A stretch of DNA of 64,000 nt from Methanobrevibacter sp. V74 (GCF_963082495.1 NZ_CAUJAN010000003.1:124001-188000); one strand, 5' to 3'. Shown: positions 43,878 through 51,395, counted from the stretch's first letter. Made by a program: numbers and translations. The notes: a model not told the origin generated them from the letters alone.

Positions 43878-44098
43878 ACATTCACCCCGGCATATACAGC
43901 AACATCACTTATTCCTATCAATTCAGCACATTGTTTCATATGTTTACAATACCTTTTCCGATAATAGTAATCCGGACAAGTGCATAACCAATGATGATCC
44001 CTATCATACCAGACATCATACCATTGTGTACCATCACTTGATAATACTTCCATGAATAATGTTTCATCATTACTCTCAAGGAGTTTTAAAGACATCAT
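43874..44098 (-). CDS. SWIM zinc-finger protein
   Basis: A 74-residue protein with CTCPDYYYRKRYCKHM, the SWIM pattern CxCx(n)CxH, within a small beta-beta-alpha module. SWIM domains bind DNA or proteins, often in recombination factors; next to a Sak4-like ATPase this is suggestive, since SWIM proteins pair with RecA paralogues elsewhere. It is coupled by ATGA to the next gene. Confidence 0.7.
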   Translation of the reverse strand: MMSLKLLESNDETLFMEVLSSDGTQWYDVWYDRDHHWLCTCPDYYYRKRYCKHMKQCAELIGISDVAVYAGVNV

Positions 44099-44614
44099 TC
44101 AGGCCCCCATTTGTTCCAAATACTTGTTGCATTCTAATCTAGCAGATGTACTCATCTGACCTAATGGAAGATGATTTTTAATAGAATCTACAGTTATTGG
44201 CACTCCTTTAGCATTTAAAGTTTCAATCGCTTTACTGATGTGTTTTGGAGTTGGTTTATCCCCACTAATGATTATTGTTTCATTTGCTGAGCTAGCAATA
44301 TGTGAAATGTGATATTTTTCATTAGTTAAGAGGAAAGTATTACATAACACTTGGATTTTTAATTCATCAAGATTATCATTATTGGAATGGTACTGTCTAA
44401 TGTTTAATTCATAGTTTTCATTAATTACATCACGTAAGTTTAAAACACAATAATTTTCAATGAAACTAAACCAAAAAGTCATATTTTCCTTTAAACATTC
44501 CTTGAAAATTAAAGGGAGCAAAGTGTTAAGATTATAACTCTCAACCTTGTACTCCATTAAACTTTTTTGAACATTACATAACTTACCTGCCATGATTGTT
44601 TTAGAAACACTCAT
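44099..44614 (-). CDS. Early protein of unknown function, 171 residues
   Basis: ATG 44614, behind AGGAGG, is preferred to an upstream in-frame start. A mixed alpha/beta N-terminus (LCNVQKSLMEYKVESYNLNT, MTFWFSFIENYCVLNLRDVI) is followed by a C-terminal segment ETLNAKGVPITVDSIKNHLP that looks like a winged helix. It could be an ssDNA-binding or recombination accessory by position. No family is recognised. Confidence 0.5.
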   Translation of the reverse strand: MSVSKTIMAGKLCNVQKSLMEYKVESYNLNTLLPLIFKECLKENMTFWFSFIENYCVLNLRDVINENYELNIRQYHSNNDNLDELKIQVLCNTFLLTNEKYHISHIASSANETIIISGDKPTPKHISKAIETLNAKGVPITVDSIKNHLPLGQMSTSARLECNKYLEQMGA

Positions 44615-44742
44615 ACAACAGCCTCCTTTAATTTCACATGAACATAGTTTCCTGGGCAACTACTAACATACTTATACTTAATATTACCCTCATCTGGTTG
44701 ATTCATTAAAAAACTAAATCCATTTAAAATATATGTAGTCAC
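44611..44742 (-). CDS. Small early protein, 43 residues, GTG start
   Basis: AGGAGGAG precedes GTG 44742. The frame reads TTYILNGFSFLMNQPDEGNI and SSCPGNYVHVKLKEAVV, ending in an ATGA overlap with the following gene. Its own ribosome-binding site lies at the end of the Sak4-like gene. No family is recognised. Confidence 0.5.
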   Translation of the reverse strand: MTTYILNGFSFLMNQPDEGNIKYKYVSSCPGNYVHVKLKEAVV

Positions 44743-44745
44743 TAA

Positions 44746-45522
44746 TTACTCCTCCTTCAAATCTGAGCAATGTTTATTAATGTAATTAATTACATCAGGC
44801 CTTAATTTTTCCTCAATTTCTCCTTCTTTAATCCTTCTAACAGCATAACTTCTCATACTGGATTTTGTGACAAGTTTACCATCTGCTTCTAAGATTTTTT
44901 TAATCTCAAAACAAATGTTACGTATTGGATCATCAACAACACTTTCGGGGGTTTCACCATCAACAATAGAATTAGTGGTTCTGAATTTCACCACTTCATG
45001 GGTGAAATTCCCTTTCTCATCACATTTACACAAGTATTTCTCATTCACAATACTGTTCACTTTAATAACCATCTTACTTGACTGAACATCCTCATTATAA
45101 ACAAGCTTCATATCAATTTGCCCTATGAATATGAGATGCTTACCAGAAGATAACAAAGATTGTAATATCTTCTGAAACCTCATAGCACGGTCACTATACT
45201 TTGCAAGACCTTTAGAATTAGACACTAACATTTCCAATAATGAAGTAACACCATCCAATATGATAGTGTCAAAATCACTACTTTTACTAATCTCACTTAT
45301 CGCATCTTTAATACTTCTAAAAGTAGATACATCATTAGTTAAACTCAATTCAAGAATAGGTAAACTTGTGTAATTAGTATCATCAATATCGATGACAACA
45401 GGGTTTAATCCGTTTTCTTTACAATAGTTTTCTGCGAAAGTGGATTTCCCACTCCCATCCATTCCATATATCATGACTTTTTTAAGGTCATGTGTGCCTC
45501 TTTGTTTAAACTTAAGAACCAA
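44746..45522 (-). CDS. Sak4-like RecA-fold ATPase (single-strand annealing/recombination)
   Basis: A 258-residue protein. Walker A is GMDGSGKST (residues 20-28) and Walker B is DTIILDGVTSLLE, with a downstream LIFIGQIDMKLVY sensor-like strand. This is the phage nucleotide-binding family (AAA_24, Sak4-like), which promotes strand annealing with an SSB partner. The C-terminal 60 residues are helical and basic. No viral polymerase or primase is seen nearby, so replication probably relies on the host. Confidence 0.75.
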   Translation of the reverse strand: MVLKFKQRGTHDLKKVMIYGMDGSGKSTFAENYCKENGLNPVVIDIDDTNYTSLPILELSLTNDVSTFRSIKDAISEISKSSDFDTIILDGVTSLLEMLVSNSKGLAKYSDRAMRFQKILQSLLSSGKHLIFIGQIDMKLVYNEDVQSSKMVIKVNSIVNEKYLCKCDEKGNFTHEVVKFRTTNSIVDGETPESVVDDPIRNICFEIKKILEADGKLVTKSSMRSYAVRRIKEGEIEEKLRPDVINYINKHCSDLKEE

Positions 45523-45524
45523 TT

Positions 45525-45764
45525 TTAAACACCTCTTGCAATAAAATTCCTCATAGCTCCTGACTCAGTTGCAGAAAACCCACACATTAAACAAAAAAGA
45601 AGGAAAGAACTTACAACAATCACCAAAATTAAAAAAACAATACTGTAAAAATTCCTTTCCACCCAATTATTTAATTCAACAGTGAAGGATTTAGATTCCT
45701 TTTTCCTCAAATCATAAACCGGAGCATTAGACTTAAAATTAAAAAAGAATTGGAGGATATTCAT
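45525..45764 (-). CDS. Small single-span membrane protein
   Basis: A 79-residue protein with one strong transmembrane helix (SIVFLILVIVVSSFLLFCLM, about residues 40-59) after a polar N-terminal half. No family is recognised. Early membrane proteins of proviruses can act in superinfection exclusion, but nothing specific supports this. It is coupled to the upstream gene by a 1-bp overlap. Confidence 0.5.
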   Translation of the reverse strand: MNILQFFFNFKSNAPVYDLRKKESKSFTVELNNWVERNFYSIVFLILVIVVSSFLLFCLMCGFSATESGAMRNFIARGV

Positions 45765-46159
45765 TATATACCCTCCATCGCACGAAAAATATCCAGGAGA
45801 TCTTTTGGATCCACAACACCAAACTCATCACAAATAAGTACAGTTGCCCAAAATTCATTATGACCAGGTCCAATAATTACATTGTAACCATATTCCTCCA
45901 TATGTTTTCTAAATTTTTTAGCCTCACTCAAGTACATAGTTAAACATGGATCATCCTGAACATAATTCCGATTCCCACTTCTAAACCCTTTTTCACTGAA
46001 AATAGTATTGATTTCATATTGAAGATTATTCAGATAAGATAACAAATCATCCTCTTCTTTATGACAATCAAAACTACAATCATCACAAAACTGACTTTCA
46101 CAATCAAAAAGTTCATCAGCATCAGCAGGATACACATCAAGAGAAGAGTAAACACTCAT
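45764..46159 (-). CDS. Early acidic protein with Cys cluster, 131 residues
   Basis: The N-terminus carries CESQFCDDCSFDCHK (four Cys and a His), a possible zinc or Fe-S site. The rest is mixed alpha/beta with HMEEYGYNVIIGPGHNEFWA. No family is recognised. It is coupled by overlap to both neighbours. Confidence 0.5.
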   Translation of the reverse strand: MSVYSSLDVYPADADELFDCESQFCDDCSFDCHKEEDDLLSYLNNLQYEINTIFSEKGFRSGNRNYVQDDPCLTMYLSEAKKFRKHMEEYGYNVIIGPGHNEFWATVLICDEFGVVDPKDLLDIFRAMEGI

Positions 46160-46317
46160 ACAATCCCCTCTTCTTTAATACTATTAAACTTTTCTTTCAA
46201 AGCACCGTACTTCAAACCTTGCTTAACCAATACAGTCAATTCATCCTCAGGAATACACCTACCAGACAAAAAAACCATATTATCCCTAATCTCAATTTCA
46301 AATTTTATTTCAGACAT
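46156..46317 (-). CDS. Small early protein, 53 residues
   Basis: ATG 46317, behind GAGTGAT, gives SEIKFEIEIRDNMVFLSGRC and a basic helix ending KEEGIV. The longer upstream frame overlaps the previous gene and lacks a site. Stop and next start overlap. No family is recognised. Confidence 0.45.
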   Translation of the reverse strand: MSEIKFEIEIRDNMVFLSGRCIPEDELTVLVKQGLKYGALKEKFNSIKEEGIV

Positions 46318-46322
46318 TTCTA

Positions 46323-46520
46323 TCACTCGCGTGAATTTTTTGCTTTTTGAGGATTGAGTGATTCCCCATAGCTGTATCCTGCAATGTCTACCACGTGCCA
46401 TTTTTGGTCATGTGGGTTTTGCCATAAAAATAGTTTAATCTCTGTTTCTCTGTTCTTTAAATTCATTTTATATCCGTCCAAGGATTTTAGTAAAGAAAAA
46501 TTTTCAGAATTGCCGTTCAT
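46323..46520 (-). CDS. First gene of the early operon, small protein
   Basis: Two starts are possible: ATG 46520 (65 residues) or ATG 46466 (47 residues, MNLKNRETEIKLFLWQNPHD). The region between them matches part of the structured element at 46.9-47.1 kb (GAACGGCAATTC, TTACTAAAA, CTTGGACGGATATAA), so it may be a structured 5' leader, not coding. The C-terminal KWHVVDIAGYSYGE looks globular. Confidence 0.45.
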   Translation of the reverse strand: MNGNSENFSLLKSLDGYKMNLKNRETEIKLFLWQNPHDQKWHVVDIAGYSYGESLNPQKAKNSRE

Positions 46521-46652
46521 GAAAATTTTCTTCCTATACTATACTTTGATTTCATACTATATAAAAGTATCTATTTAGGTATATATTTAAAAAGCAACCT
46601 ATTTATATAAAAAGGTGTAGATATTTATATAACTAACCACAAAGGAAGTATT
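46521..46652. promoter_or_regulatory. Divergent promoter/operator between early operon and AbrB-like regulator
   Basis: A 132-bp AT-rich region with several TATA-like boxes. It has a palindrome ATACT/AGTAT around ATATAAA (46554-46570) and repeated CTATTTA-type strings (46571, 46599). This is where a lysogeny switch would be expected, with the early genes leftward and the regulator rightward. Confidence 0.55.
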
Positions 46653-46832
46653 ATGATAATGTTCAATTATACTAGTAAAATTAATTATGCTAATCCCGAA
46701 ACAAAATCATTAAAAGTAGGATTGCCTAAAGAAATTGTTAAAGTTTTAAATGTGAAACCAGGCGATACTATGAATTGGCAAGTAGATATTGAAGATGGAG
46801 AAATAAAAGTCATTGCTAAAAAACAAGAATAA
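46653..46832 (+). CDS. AbrB/MazE-like transcriptional regulator
   Basis: A 59-residue protein. The core KSLKVGLPKEIVKVLNVKPG, then DTMNWQVDIEDGEIKV, is the swapped-hairpin AbrB/SpoVT fold. GGAAG precedes ATG 46653. It is the only plausible repressor in the early region and is divergent from the early operon across a palindromic promoter, so it is the candidate lysogeny regulator. It could instead be a lone antitoxin-type protein. Confidence 0.7.
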   Translation: MIMFNYTSKINYANPETKSLKVGLPKEIVKVLNVKPGDTMNWQVDIEDGEIKVIAKKQE

Positions 46833-46894
46833 AATAACCAAATTAAAATCAAGATATGCAATATGTTTTTTTTAAAATATTTATAAAAAAAGTT

Positions 46895-47117
46895 TAAAAG
46901 CATAGCTAAGTAATTTAAACTCCGCTTTCCGTTAGCGACTATTTTAAAATTTATCATATCTTGTTTAAAAGATAAACAAAAACTTAAATAGTATTTTGAC
47001 CATAAATTATTATTGGTTACAGAATTCATTATATCCGTCCAAGGTATTCTGTTTTTAGTAACCGATGTAGGGGTGAGGAATTGCCGTTCCTAAGACCCCC
47101 TACGTTATTGTTACAAT
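46895..47117 (-). ncRNA. Structured repeated element, copy 1 (probable ncRNA)
   Basis: Read on the minus strand: a hairpin GTAGGGG/CCCCTAC enclosing AGGAA/TTCCT, a second GGTTAC/GTAACC hairpin enclosing CAGAAT/ATTCTG, a stem of ACTATTT-type arms with a 41-nt loop, and a CGCT/AGCG hairpin. Copy 2 at 48790-48995 shares two exact 24-bp blocks and keeps the first hairpin with different paired bases. Both copies have a similar TATA region before ATTGTAAC. Open frames over it are not convincing. Confidence 0.5.
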
Positions 47118-47184
47118 CATTAACTTTGTTTTTCAAATTATTTATATTCTTTTATTCAAAAAAAATAAGAATGAAAGATTATTG

Positions 47185-48297
47185 TTAATTTTCATCTTTA
47201 ATCTTAATGTATTTCTTTATAATGTTTAAAATTCTTTCTTTATAATTATAAACATCTGATATCTTAATTATATCTATCTTATCTCCTTTTTTAGTTCCAT
47301 AATCATAAGTTTCAATTTTATCAAATAATTCAATTCTTAAATTATTAAGATTATTGAAATGGAATCTAGCAATTGGGTAATATTGATTATCATCAAATAA
47401 GATATTACAATAAGACTGTCTATCCCTAATTGCTATCCTATCACAATCAGTTATTTCAGTTGCAATTGATCTAATAATGTAAAAACCTTCTAATTCTTTA
47501 TCAGTTGTGATAATTTTAGGTTTATCTTCAACAGTTTCCTCAATTTCTTCTAAAGTAGATTGAGTGGATTCTTCAAGTTTATCATTATTTGTTACTGCAT
47601 CAACTAATCTTTTTTCAACTTTTTCATTAAGTATTTCAGTATTAACAGATATAATTAATGAAGTGAATTTCTCTTTAATAGCAGGGGTTAAAATTCCCTC
47701 ATAAACTTGCTTACCAATAACTTTAACAAAATCCTCTGAAGGATTTTCTAATTCTTGTATTAAAGTTTTTTTAATTAAATTACGATATTTCAAATCATCT
47801 GCTCGATTAACAACATCATCAATATTAAATTCACTTTTAATAAATTTTTCCAGTTCTTTAATATCATTTTTTGTTAAATTTAACAAATCAATATCTAAAA
47901 ATGGTTTATCGGCCATTCTGTTATTATCATCTCCAGTAGTGAAAAATTTATATTCTAATCCATTAGTTAATATTCCGATTTGAATATCTGTTATACTGAA
48001 GTATCGATATAATTGCGAAATATAATCTGCAGTTAGCGGATTGTTGACTTGTTTACATTCAATAAATATTACTGGATTGTTATCTTCTATTATTGCAATG
48101 TCTACTTTTTCTCCTTGTTTTGTTCCAACATCTGCGGTGTATTCTGCTCTTACTTCAGCAGGATTAGCAGTATCATAACCCATTAATTTTAAAAATGGTA
48201 TTATTAATGCTAGTTTTGTGGTTTCTTCACTATCTATATGTTCTAATTTTGTGTTTATTTCTTTTGAGAATTCTTTTATTTTATTTTCGAATGACAT
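47185..48297 (-). CDS. HsdR-N-like PD-(D/E)XK nuclease-domain protein
   Basis: About 370 residues from ATG 48297, behind GGGATT. Residues 30-150 match the N-terminal nuclease domain of type I restriction HsdR: LIIPFLKLMGYDTANPAEVR, then KVDIAIIEDNNPVIFIECKQ (the D...ExK catalytic motif), and QLYRYFSITDIQIGILTNGL. No helicase follows. The C-terminal 110 residues form a second domain (IATEITDCDRIAIRDRQSYC, ILFDDNQYYPIARFHFNN), like that of similar stand-alone proteins in mobile elements. It is flanked by two copies of the structured element. A defence or exclusion role is plausible. Confidence 0.65.
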   Translation of the reverse strand: MSFENKIKEFSKEINTKLEHIDSEETTKLALIIPFLKLMGYDTANPAEVRAEYTADVGTKQGEKVDIAIIEDNNPVIFIECKQVNNPLTADYISQLYRYFSITDIQIGILTNGLEYKFFTTGDDNNRMADKPFLDIDLLNLTKNDIKELEKFIKSEFNIDDVVNRADDLKYRNLIKKTLIQELENPSEDFVKVIGKQVYEGILTPAIKEKFTSLIISVNTEILNEKVEKRLVDAVTNNDKLEESTQSTLEEIEETVEDKPKIITTDKELEGFYIIRSIATEITDCDRIAIRDRQSYCNILFDDNQYYPIARFHFNNLNNLRIELFDKIETYDYGTKKGDKIDIIKISDVYNYKERILNIIKKYIKIKDEN

Positions 48298-48371
48298 TTT
48301 AAATCCCATTTATTTTGAGTTAATAATAGATTATTTAATTTTGAATATATAAACTTTATTATTTGATTAAA

Positions 48372-48386
48372 TTAAACAATGTTTAA
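48372..48386. promoter_or_regulatory. Operator-like palindrome upstream of the HsdR-N-like gene
   Basis: TTAAACAATGTTTAA is a perfect odd palindrome next to the gene's TATA region. The same 13-bp core in inverted form, TAAACATTGTTTA, lies at 49145-49157 upstream of structured-element copy 2, suggesting one regulator controls both. Confidence 0.5.
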
Positions 48387-48427
48387 CCAGTTCAATACAA
48401 ATATATTAATTTGTACAGTCAAAAAAA

Positions 48428-48445
48428 TAAAACACCGGTGTTTTA
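48428..48445. promoter_or_regulatory. 18-bp perfect palindrome
   Basis: TAAAACACCGGTGTTTTA, with a GC core in otherwise very AT-rich DNA, lies 130 bp upstream of the HsdR-N-like gene. It may be a protein-binding site. No second copy was noticed. Confidence 0.45.
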
Positions 48446-48508
48446 AAATCTAGTGTTTAACAAAAAATAGTAAAAGATAGCAAACTGTACAACGTAATAA
48501 AATAAAAA

Positions 48509-48533
48509 GAATAGTTAAAAAACTTAACTATTC
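48509..48533 (-). terminator. Hairpin terminator
   Basis: A perfect 10-bp inverted repeat GAATAGTTAA/TTAACTATTC with a 5-nt loop overlaps the stop codon of the truncated T5orf172-like frame. It ends that transcript, although a strong U-tract is absent. Confidence 0.5.
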
Positions 48534-48720
48534 CTTTTCTCGATTTTCAAAGTATCAAAGTATTCTTCAGCATCAGGATGCTCAATAAAACTATGAACTT
48601 GACCTTTATTCTCTTCAACAATCTGTTTAACATCATCAATACTAATACGGAAGAATTCTTTTCTCATGTTAATTTTATTAACCCTTTTATCATTAAATCT
48701 TTCATGTAATTCTGATTCTA
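48524..48720 (-). pseudogene. C-terminal remnant of a T5orf172/GIY-YIG-type protein
   Basis: A frame without a start reads YELESELHERFNDKRVNKIN, then MRKEFFRISIDDVKQIVEEN, and ends KIEKRNS. LExELHxRFxxKRVNxxNxRKEFFR is the signature end of T5orf172-type (GIY-YIG-related) proteins. The N-terminal part is missing, its place being taken by structured-element copy 2. An internal ATG (MRKEFF) could in principle yield a short peptide. Confidence 0.6.
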
Positions 48721-48789
48721 ATTCATAAAAGTATGTAAAAAAGAATAGTTCTTTTTTATATTTTTTTGTAAAAAGTAGTGATATTTGTT

Positions 48790-48995
48790 TATAGCCCCAG
48801 CTATGGATTGTAAACTTCGCTTTCCGTTAGCGACTATTTTAATTAAGTTTAAATAGTATTTTGACCATAAATAATAAATGGTTACGAAAATCATTTCATC
48901 CTCGTAGGTGTTCTGTTTTTTTAGTAACCTGTGTTTGTAAGTGTGCGAGGAGCGGTCACTCCAACGACCACACTTCACAACACGAATGTTACAAT
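48790..48995 (-). ncRNA. Structured repeated element, copy 2 (probable ncRNA)
   Basis: It shares with copy 1 the exact 24-bp blocks at 48818-48841 and 48849-48872, GGTTAC/GTAACC arms, and a minus-strand start ATTGTAAC behind TATAAATAT. Its first hairpin is GTGTG/CACAC with inner GGAG/CTCC, different bases but the same pairing as copy 1. The stem ACTATTTTAA/TTAAATAGT has a far shorter loop than copy 1. It ends in an ATAGC/GCTAT hairpin. Confidence 0.5.
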
Positions 48996-49144
48996 ATACT
49001 TTTTTGTTTTTTCAGATATTTATAATATTTTATATATTACTCCCTATCCTATTTTTTTCATATATGGATCATTAATCCAAAATATGTAGGTGTTGTTTTA
49101 TTATTAGTCTAATTAAATATTTAAAGGTTTTTATTTATTTATTT

Positions 49145-49157
49145 TAAACATTGTTTA
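49145..49157. promoter_or_regulatory. Second TAAACA-TGTTTA palindrome
   Basis: TAAACATTGTTTA is the reverse complement of the site core at 48373-48385. It lies about 110 bp upstream of the putative promoter of element copy 2. Confidence 0.45.
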
Positions 49158-49266
49158 GTTTTTTTAATTAAAAATTTGAAAGTAAACCATGTATTTTTCA
49201 AAATTTCTATAAACAATCACACAACAAAAACTGTATAAAATTAGAAAAGTGTACAAAAAATATGGA

Positions 49267-49758
49267 TTATAACCGAATATTATTTTCTACAAAAAATTCT
49301 TTTAAAGTAACATGTTTTACCCCTAATTCATCACAAACATGAGGAATATTATGATCTTTATCTACAGATTCATTTGTAATTACAATTGCATCATGTTTCC
49401 ACCCATATGCAATTAACCATGGATCTGCAACAGTACTTGCATAATTCCCCCATTCATTTTCAAGGGTTCTACCATTGCCAAATTCTTCTTTATAAATTGA
49501 TAGTTTTTCAATTAATTGAATACATTCATGTTCTCCATTAATTAATTCTTTGAAAAATATTCCATTAGCTCTTGAATCAATATCCAACCAATGTTCCCTA
49601 ATTCTTTTAGCCTTTAATTCTTCTTTAACTTCATTAATTGAAACAAGAACTCCCTCTTCAATTAACTCATCAATTTTATCCCAAAAACTATCAAAAACTT
49701 CTGGAAAATAATGGTCATGAGCAATAATTAAATAGTTAGTATCAATAACATACACCAT
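49267..49758 (-). CDS. PIN-like ribonuclease (DUF4411-type), probable toxin
   Basis: A 163-residue protein starting MVYVIDTNYLIIAHDHYFPE, with the first PIN Asp in IDTN. It has EVKEEL as the next acidic motif, and later ADPWLIAYGWKHDAIVITNE with the last Asp cluster. DUF4411 PIN-domain RNases form toxin-antitoxin pairs with Xre/ImmA-type partners, as here. It is co-transcribed with the upstream gene, 6 bp away. Confidence 0.75.
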   Translation of the reverse strand: MVYVIDTNYLIIAHDHYFPEVFDSFWDKIDELIEEGVLVSINEVKEELKAKRIREHWLDIDSRANGIFFKELINGEHECIQLIEKLSIYKEEFGNGRTLENEWGNYASTVADPWLIAYGWKHDAIVITNESVDKDHNIPHVCDELGVKHVTLKEFFVENNIRL

Positions 49759-49764
49759 TGAAAA

Positions 49765-50919
49765 TCACCCATGAATATCCAAATCAAGTTTATTAATATT
49801 ATCTAATGAAGTATCCAAATACCTCATTGCTTGAGTTGCAGTAATAACATTATTTTCATATGCATTTAAAATTAATTTAGTGAACGGAGTGCCATCTTGT
49901 TTTCTTTTTAGTATAGGTATCGGAATATGAGGTTTGTTTTTCTTTTTTTTCTCTAAATCATTTTTTCTTTTTTGTTGATTATCTATTTCAAGTTGATTAA
50001 TCCAATCATTTTTTAATTCATTATTAATTAGTTCACTATCATATAACTTATAAACAATGCTTTGTTTACTAACACCATAAAAATTAGAAAGATTAGCAAC
50101 TTTTAAAACGTGCTTGTTTTTAGTAAATAATTCTAAACTTTTTAATGTTTCTTTAGGAATTAGTATTTCCGCAGCTACTTTATTGCAAAATATTTCCTTC
50201 ATATTATACTTATCAACATCACAAATAGCACTTTCCCCTCTGATTAGATGAGCCAATTCATGCATTAATGTAAAAATCCTCCGATTATGATAATTTTTAC
50301 CATTTAATAAAATTATTGGACAAGTATGATAATATAAAGAGCAACCACTAATTTCTGATTCAGGAATATCTTTAGTTTCAAAGACTAAAATTCCCATATT
50401 AAAAAATATTTCTTTCCAATGGTTCAAAAAACTATTATGAGTACTATCTCTATTCCCATTACTATTAAAAATCCATTTTTTTTGAGTTTCAAAACTTACA
50501 TTTAATAAATTTCTAATATACTGACCTAATTTAATGTAATTTTGTTCATTAGAAACATATTGGCTGAAATTTGGAATCTCCATATTCATATCCTCATGGA
50601 TTTTAATATATGCATCACGCCTAGATTTTGCTTTTCTTATCTCTAATCTTAATGCAGGACTATATTCTTCAATTTTTGCATCTGATCTAAATTCAATTAA
50701 ATCTTCATCTTCTTTCGGAGGTTGTGAAAGAAAATAAAAGAAAGAAGGTCTTTTGTATTTCCTCGCCATATTTCTTAAATCTGCCCATGTAGGTTTATCC
50801 TGACCAGATTCCCACTTTTCAGCATCTTTTAAATAATCTGGCAATTCATCTAATGTAAATCCTGCATTCTCTCTTGCCCACTTAATCATTATAGGATTTG
50901 CATCAACTTTAGCAGCCAT
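49765..50919 (-). CDS. Xre-family HTH plus ImmA/IrrE-type metallopeptidase, probable antitoxin
   Basis: About 384 residues. An N-terminal Xre-like HTH (MIKWARENAGFTLDELPDYL, then WESGQDKPTWADLRNMARKY) is followed by the linker FFYFLSQPP and a COG2856/ImmA domain with zinc motif HELAH (FTLMHELAHLIRG) and a downstream Glu in EIFCNKVAAEILIP. It forms a toxin-antitoxin-like pair with the PIN protein. It could instead be an ImmA-type inducer of excision. The start at 50919 is chosen over 50931 but both are possible. Confidence 0.75.
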   Translation of the reverse strand: MAAKVDANPIMIKWARENAGFTLDELPDYLKDAEKWESGQDKPTWADLRNMARKYKRPSFFYFLSQPPKEDEDLIEFRSDAKIEEYSPALRLEIRKAKSRRDAYIKIHEDMNMEIPNFSQYVSNEQNYIKLGQYIRNLLNVSFETQKKWIFNSNGNRDSTHNSFLNHWKEIFFNMGILVFETKDIPESEISGCSLYYHTCPIILLNGKNYHNRRIFTLMHELAHLIRGESAICDVDKYNMKEIFCNKVAAEILIPKETLKSLELFTKNKHVLKVANLSNFYGVSKQSIVYKLYDSELINNELKNDWINQLEIDNQQKRKNDLEKKKKNKPHIPIPILKRKQDGTPFTKLILNAYENNVITATQAMRYLDTSLDNINKLDLDIHG

Positions 50920-50931
50920 TTTGATCATCAC

Positions 50932-51395
50932 ATATTTTTCATATTAATCTGGATTATAGTTTATAATTATTAAATTAGAAATCATCATATTAGTTTATAT
51001 GTTTATTTAGTTAGTTTTTATGTTTTCAGACATATATAAAATTATAGTACTTTTCAAATGACCTATTAATATATGGTGTCCGCCAAAAATCTAAAATTAA
51101 TTTTTGAAACTGATTAAAAATACTTCAATTCAAAAACAAAGAAAAATTTGCATCAAAAAAAAATTACTTTTGGTGGACACTCATAAACAAAAAAAAATAG
51201 AATCAATCAACTTTAAATAAATAATAAATTTTCTAAACTGTTAATAATCATATCAATACAATTAAATATTAACTTATTAGATAATTTAAATGAACACACA
51301 GTTTTTGGACATGATCATGAGGGAGAATATAATACATTAGTATTCTTGACCATTTTCTCAATAAAGTTCATTACTTCAGTTATAAAAATAAATTT
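50932..51395. other. Intergenic region with MITE-like element
   Basis: It contains the promoter of the Xre/ImmA gene (TATA-like ATATATAAAATTATAG near 51031), a copy of the TACTTTTCAAATG motif (51048-51060) and the 105-bp MITE-like element. A short open frame reading HTVFGHDHEGEYNTL just before the plus-strand gene might be a remnant of a longer coding region. Confidence 0.45.
51076..51180. mobile_element. MITE-like element, 105 bp
   Basis: Terminal inverted repeats GTGTCCGCCAAAA (51076-51088) and TTTTGGTGGACAC (51168-51180) match at 12 of 13 positions. An internal pair TTTTTGAA/TTCAAAAA adds a second stem. There is no coding capacity. No clear target duplication was seen. Confidence 0.55.

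Larger units (their letters stand above)
48721..49266. other. Non-coding region containing structured-element copy 2
   Basis: About 545 bp without a believable gene. It holds element copy 2 (48790-48995), a TATA-like sequence near 49025-49040 for minus-strand transcription, and the TAAACATTGTTTA palindrome (49145-49157). An open frame over copy 2 (86 residues) has no protein-like pattern and follows RNA-type conservation. Confidence 0.5.

Noticed and set aside
46685-47029. Minus-strand open frame of 114 codons over structured element copy 1, sharing LWSKYYL and KIVANGKRSL with a frame over copy 2
   Set aside because: The similarity follows nucleotide blocks and paired stems; outside them the peptides do not align and lack protein-like character.
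46895-48995. Retron or Cas9 tracrRNA as explanation for the structured repeats
   Set aside because: No reverse transcriptase, Cas protein or CRISPR array is encoded anywhere in the window.
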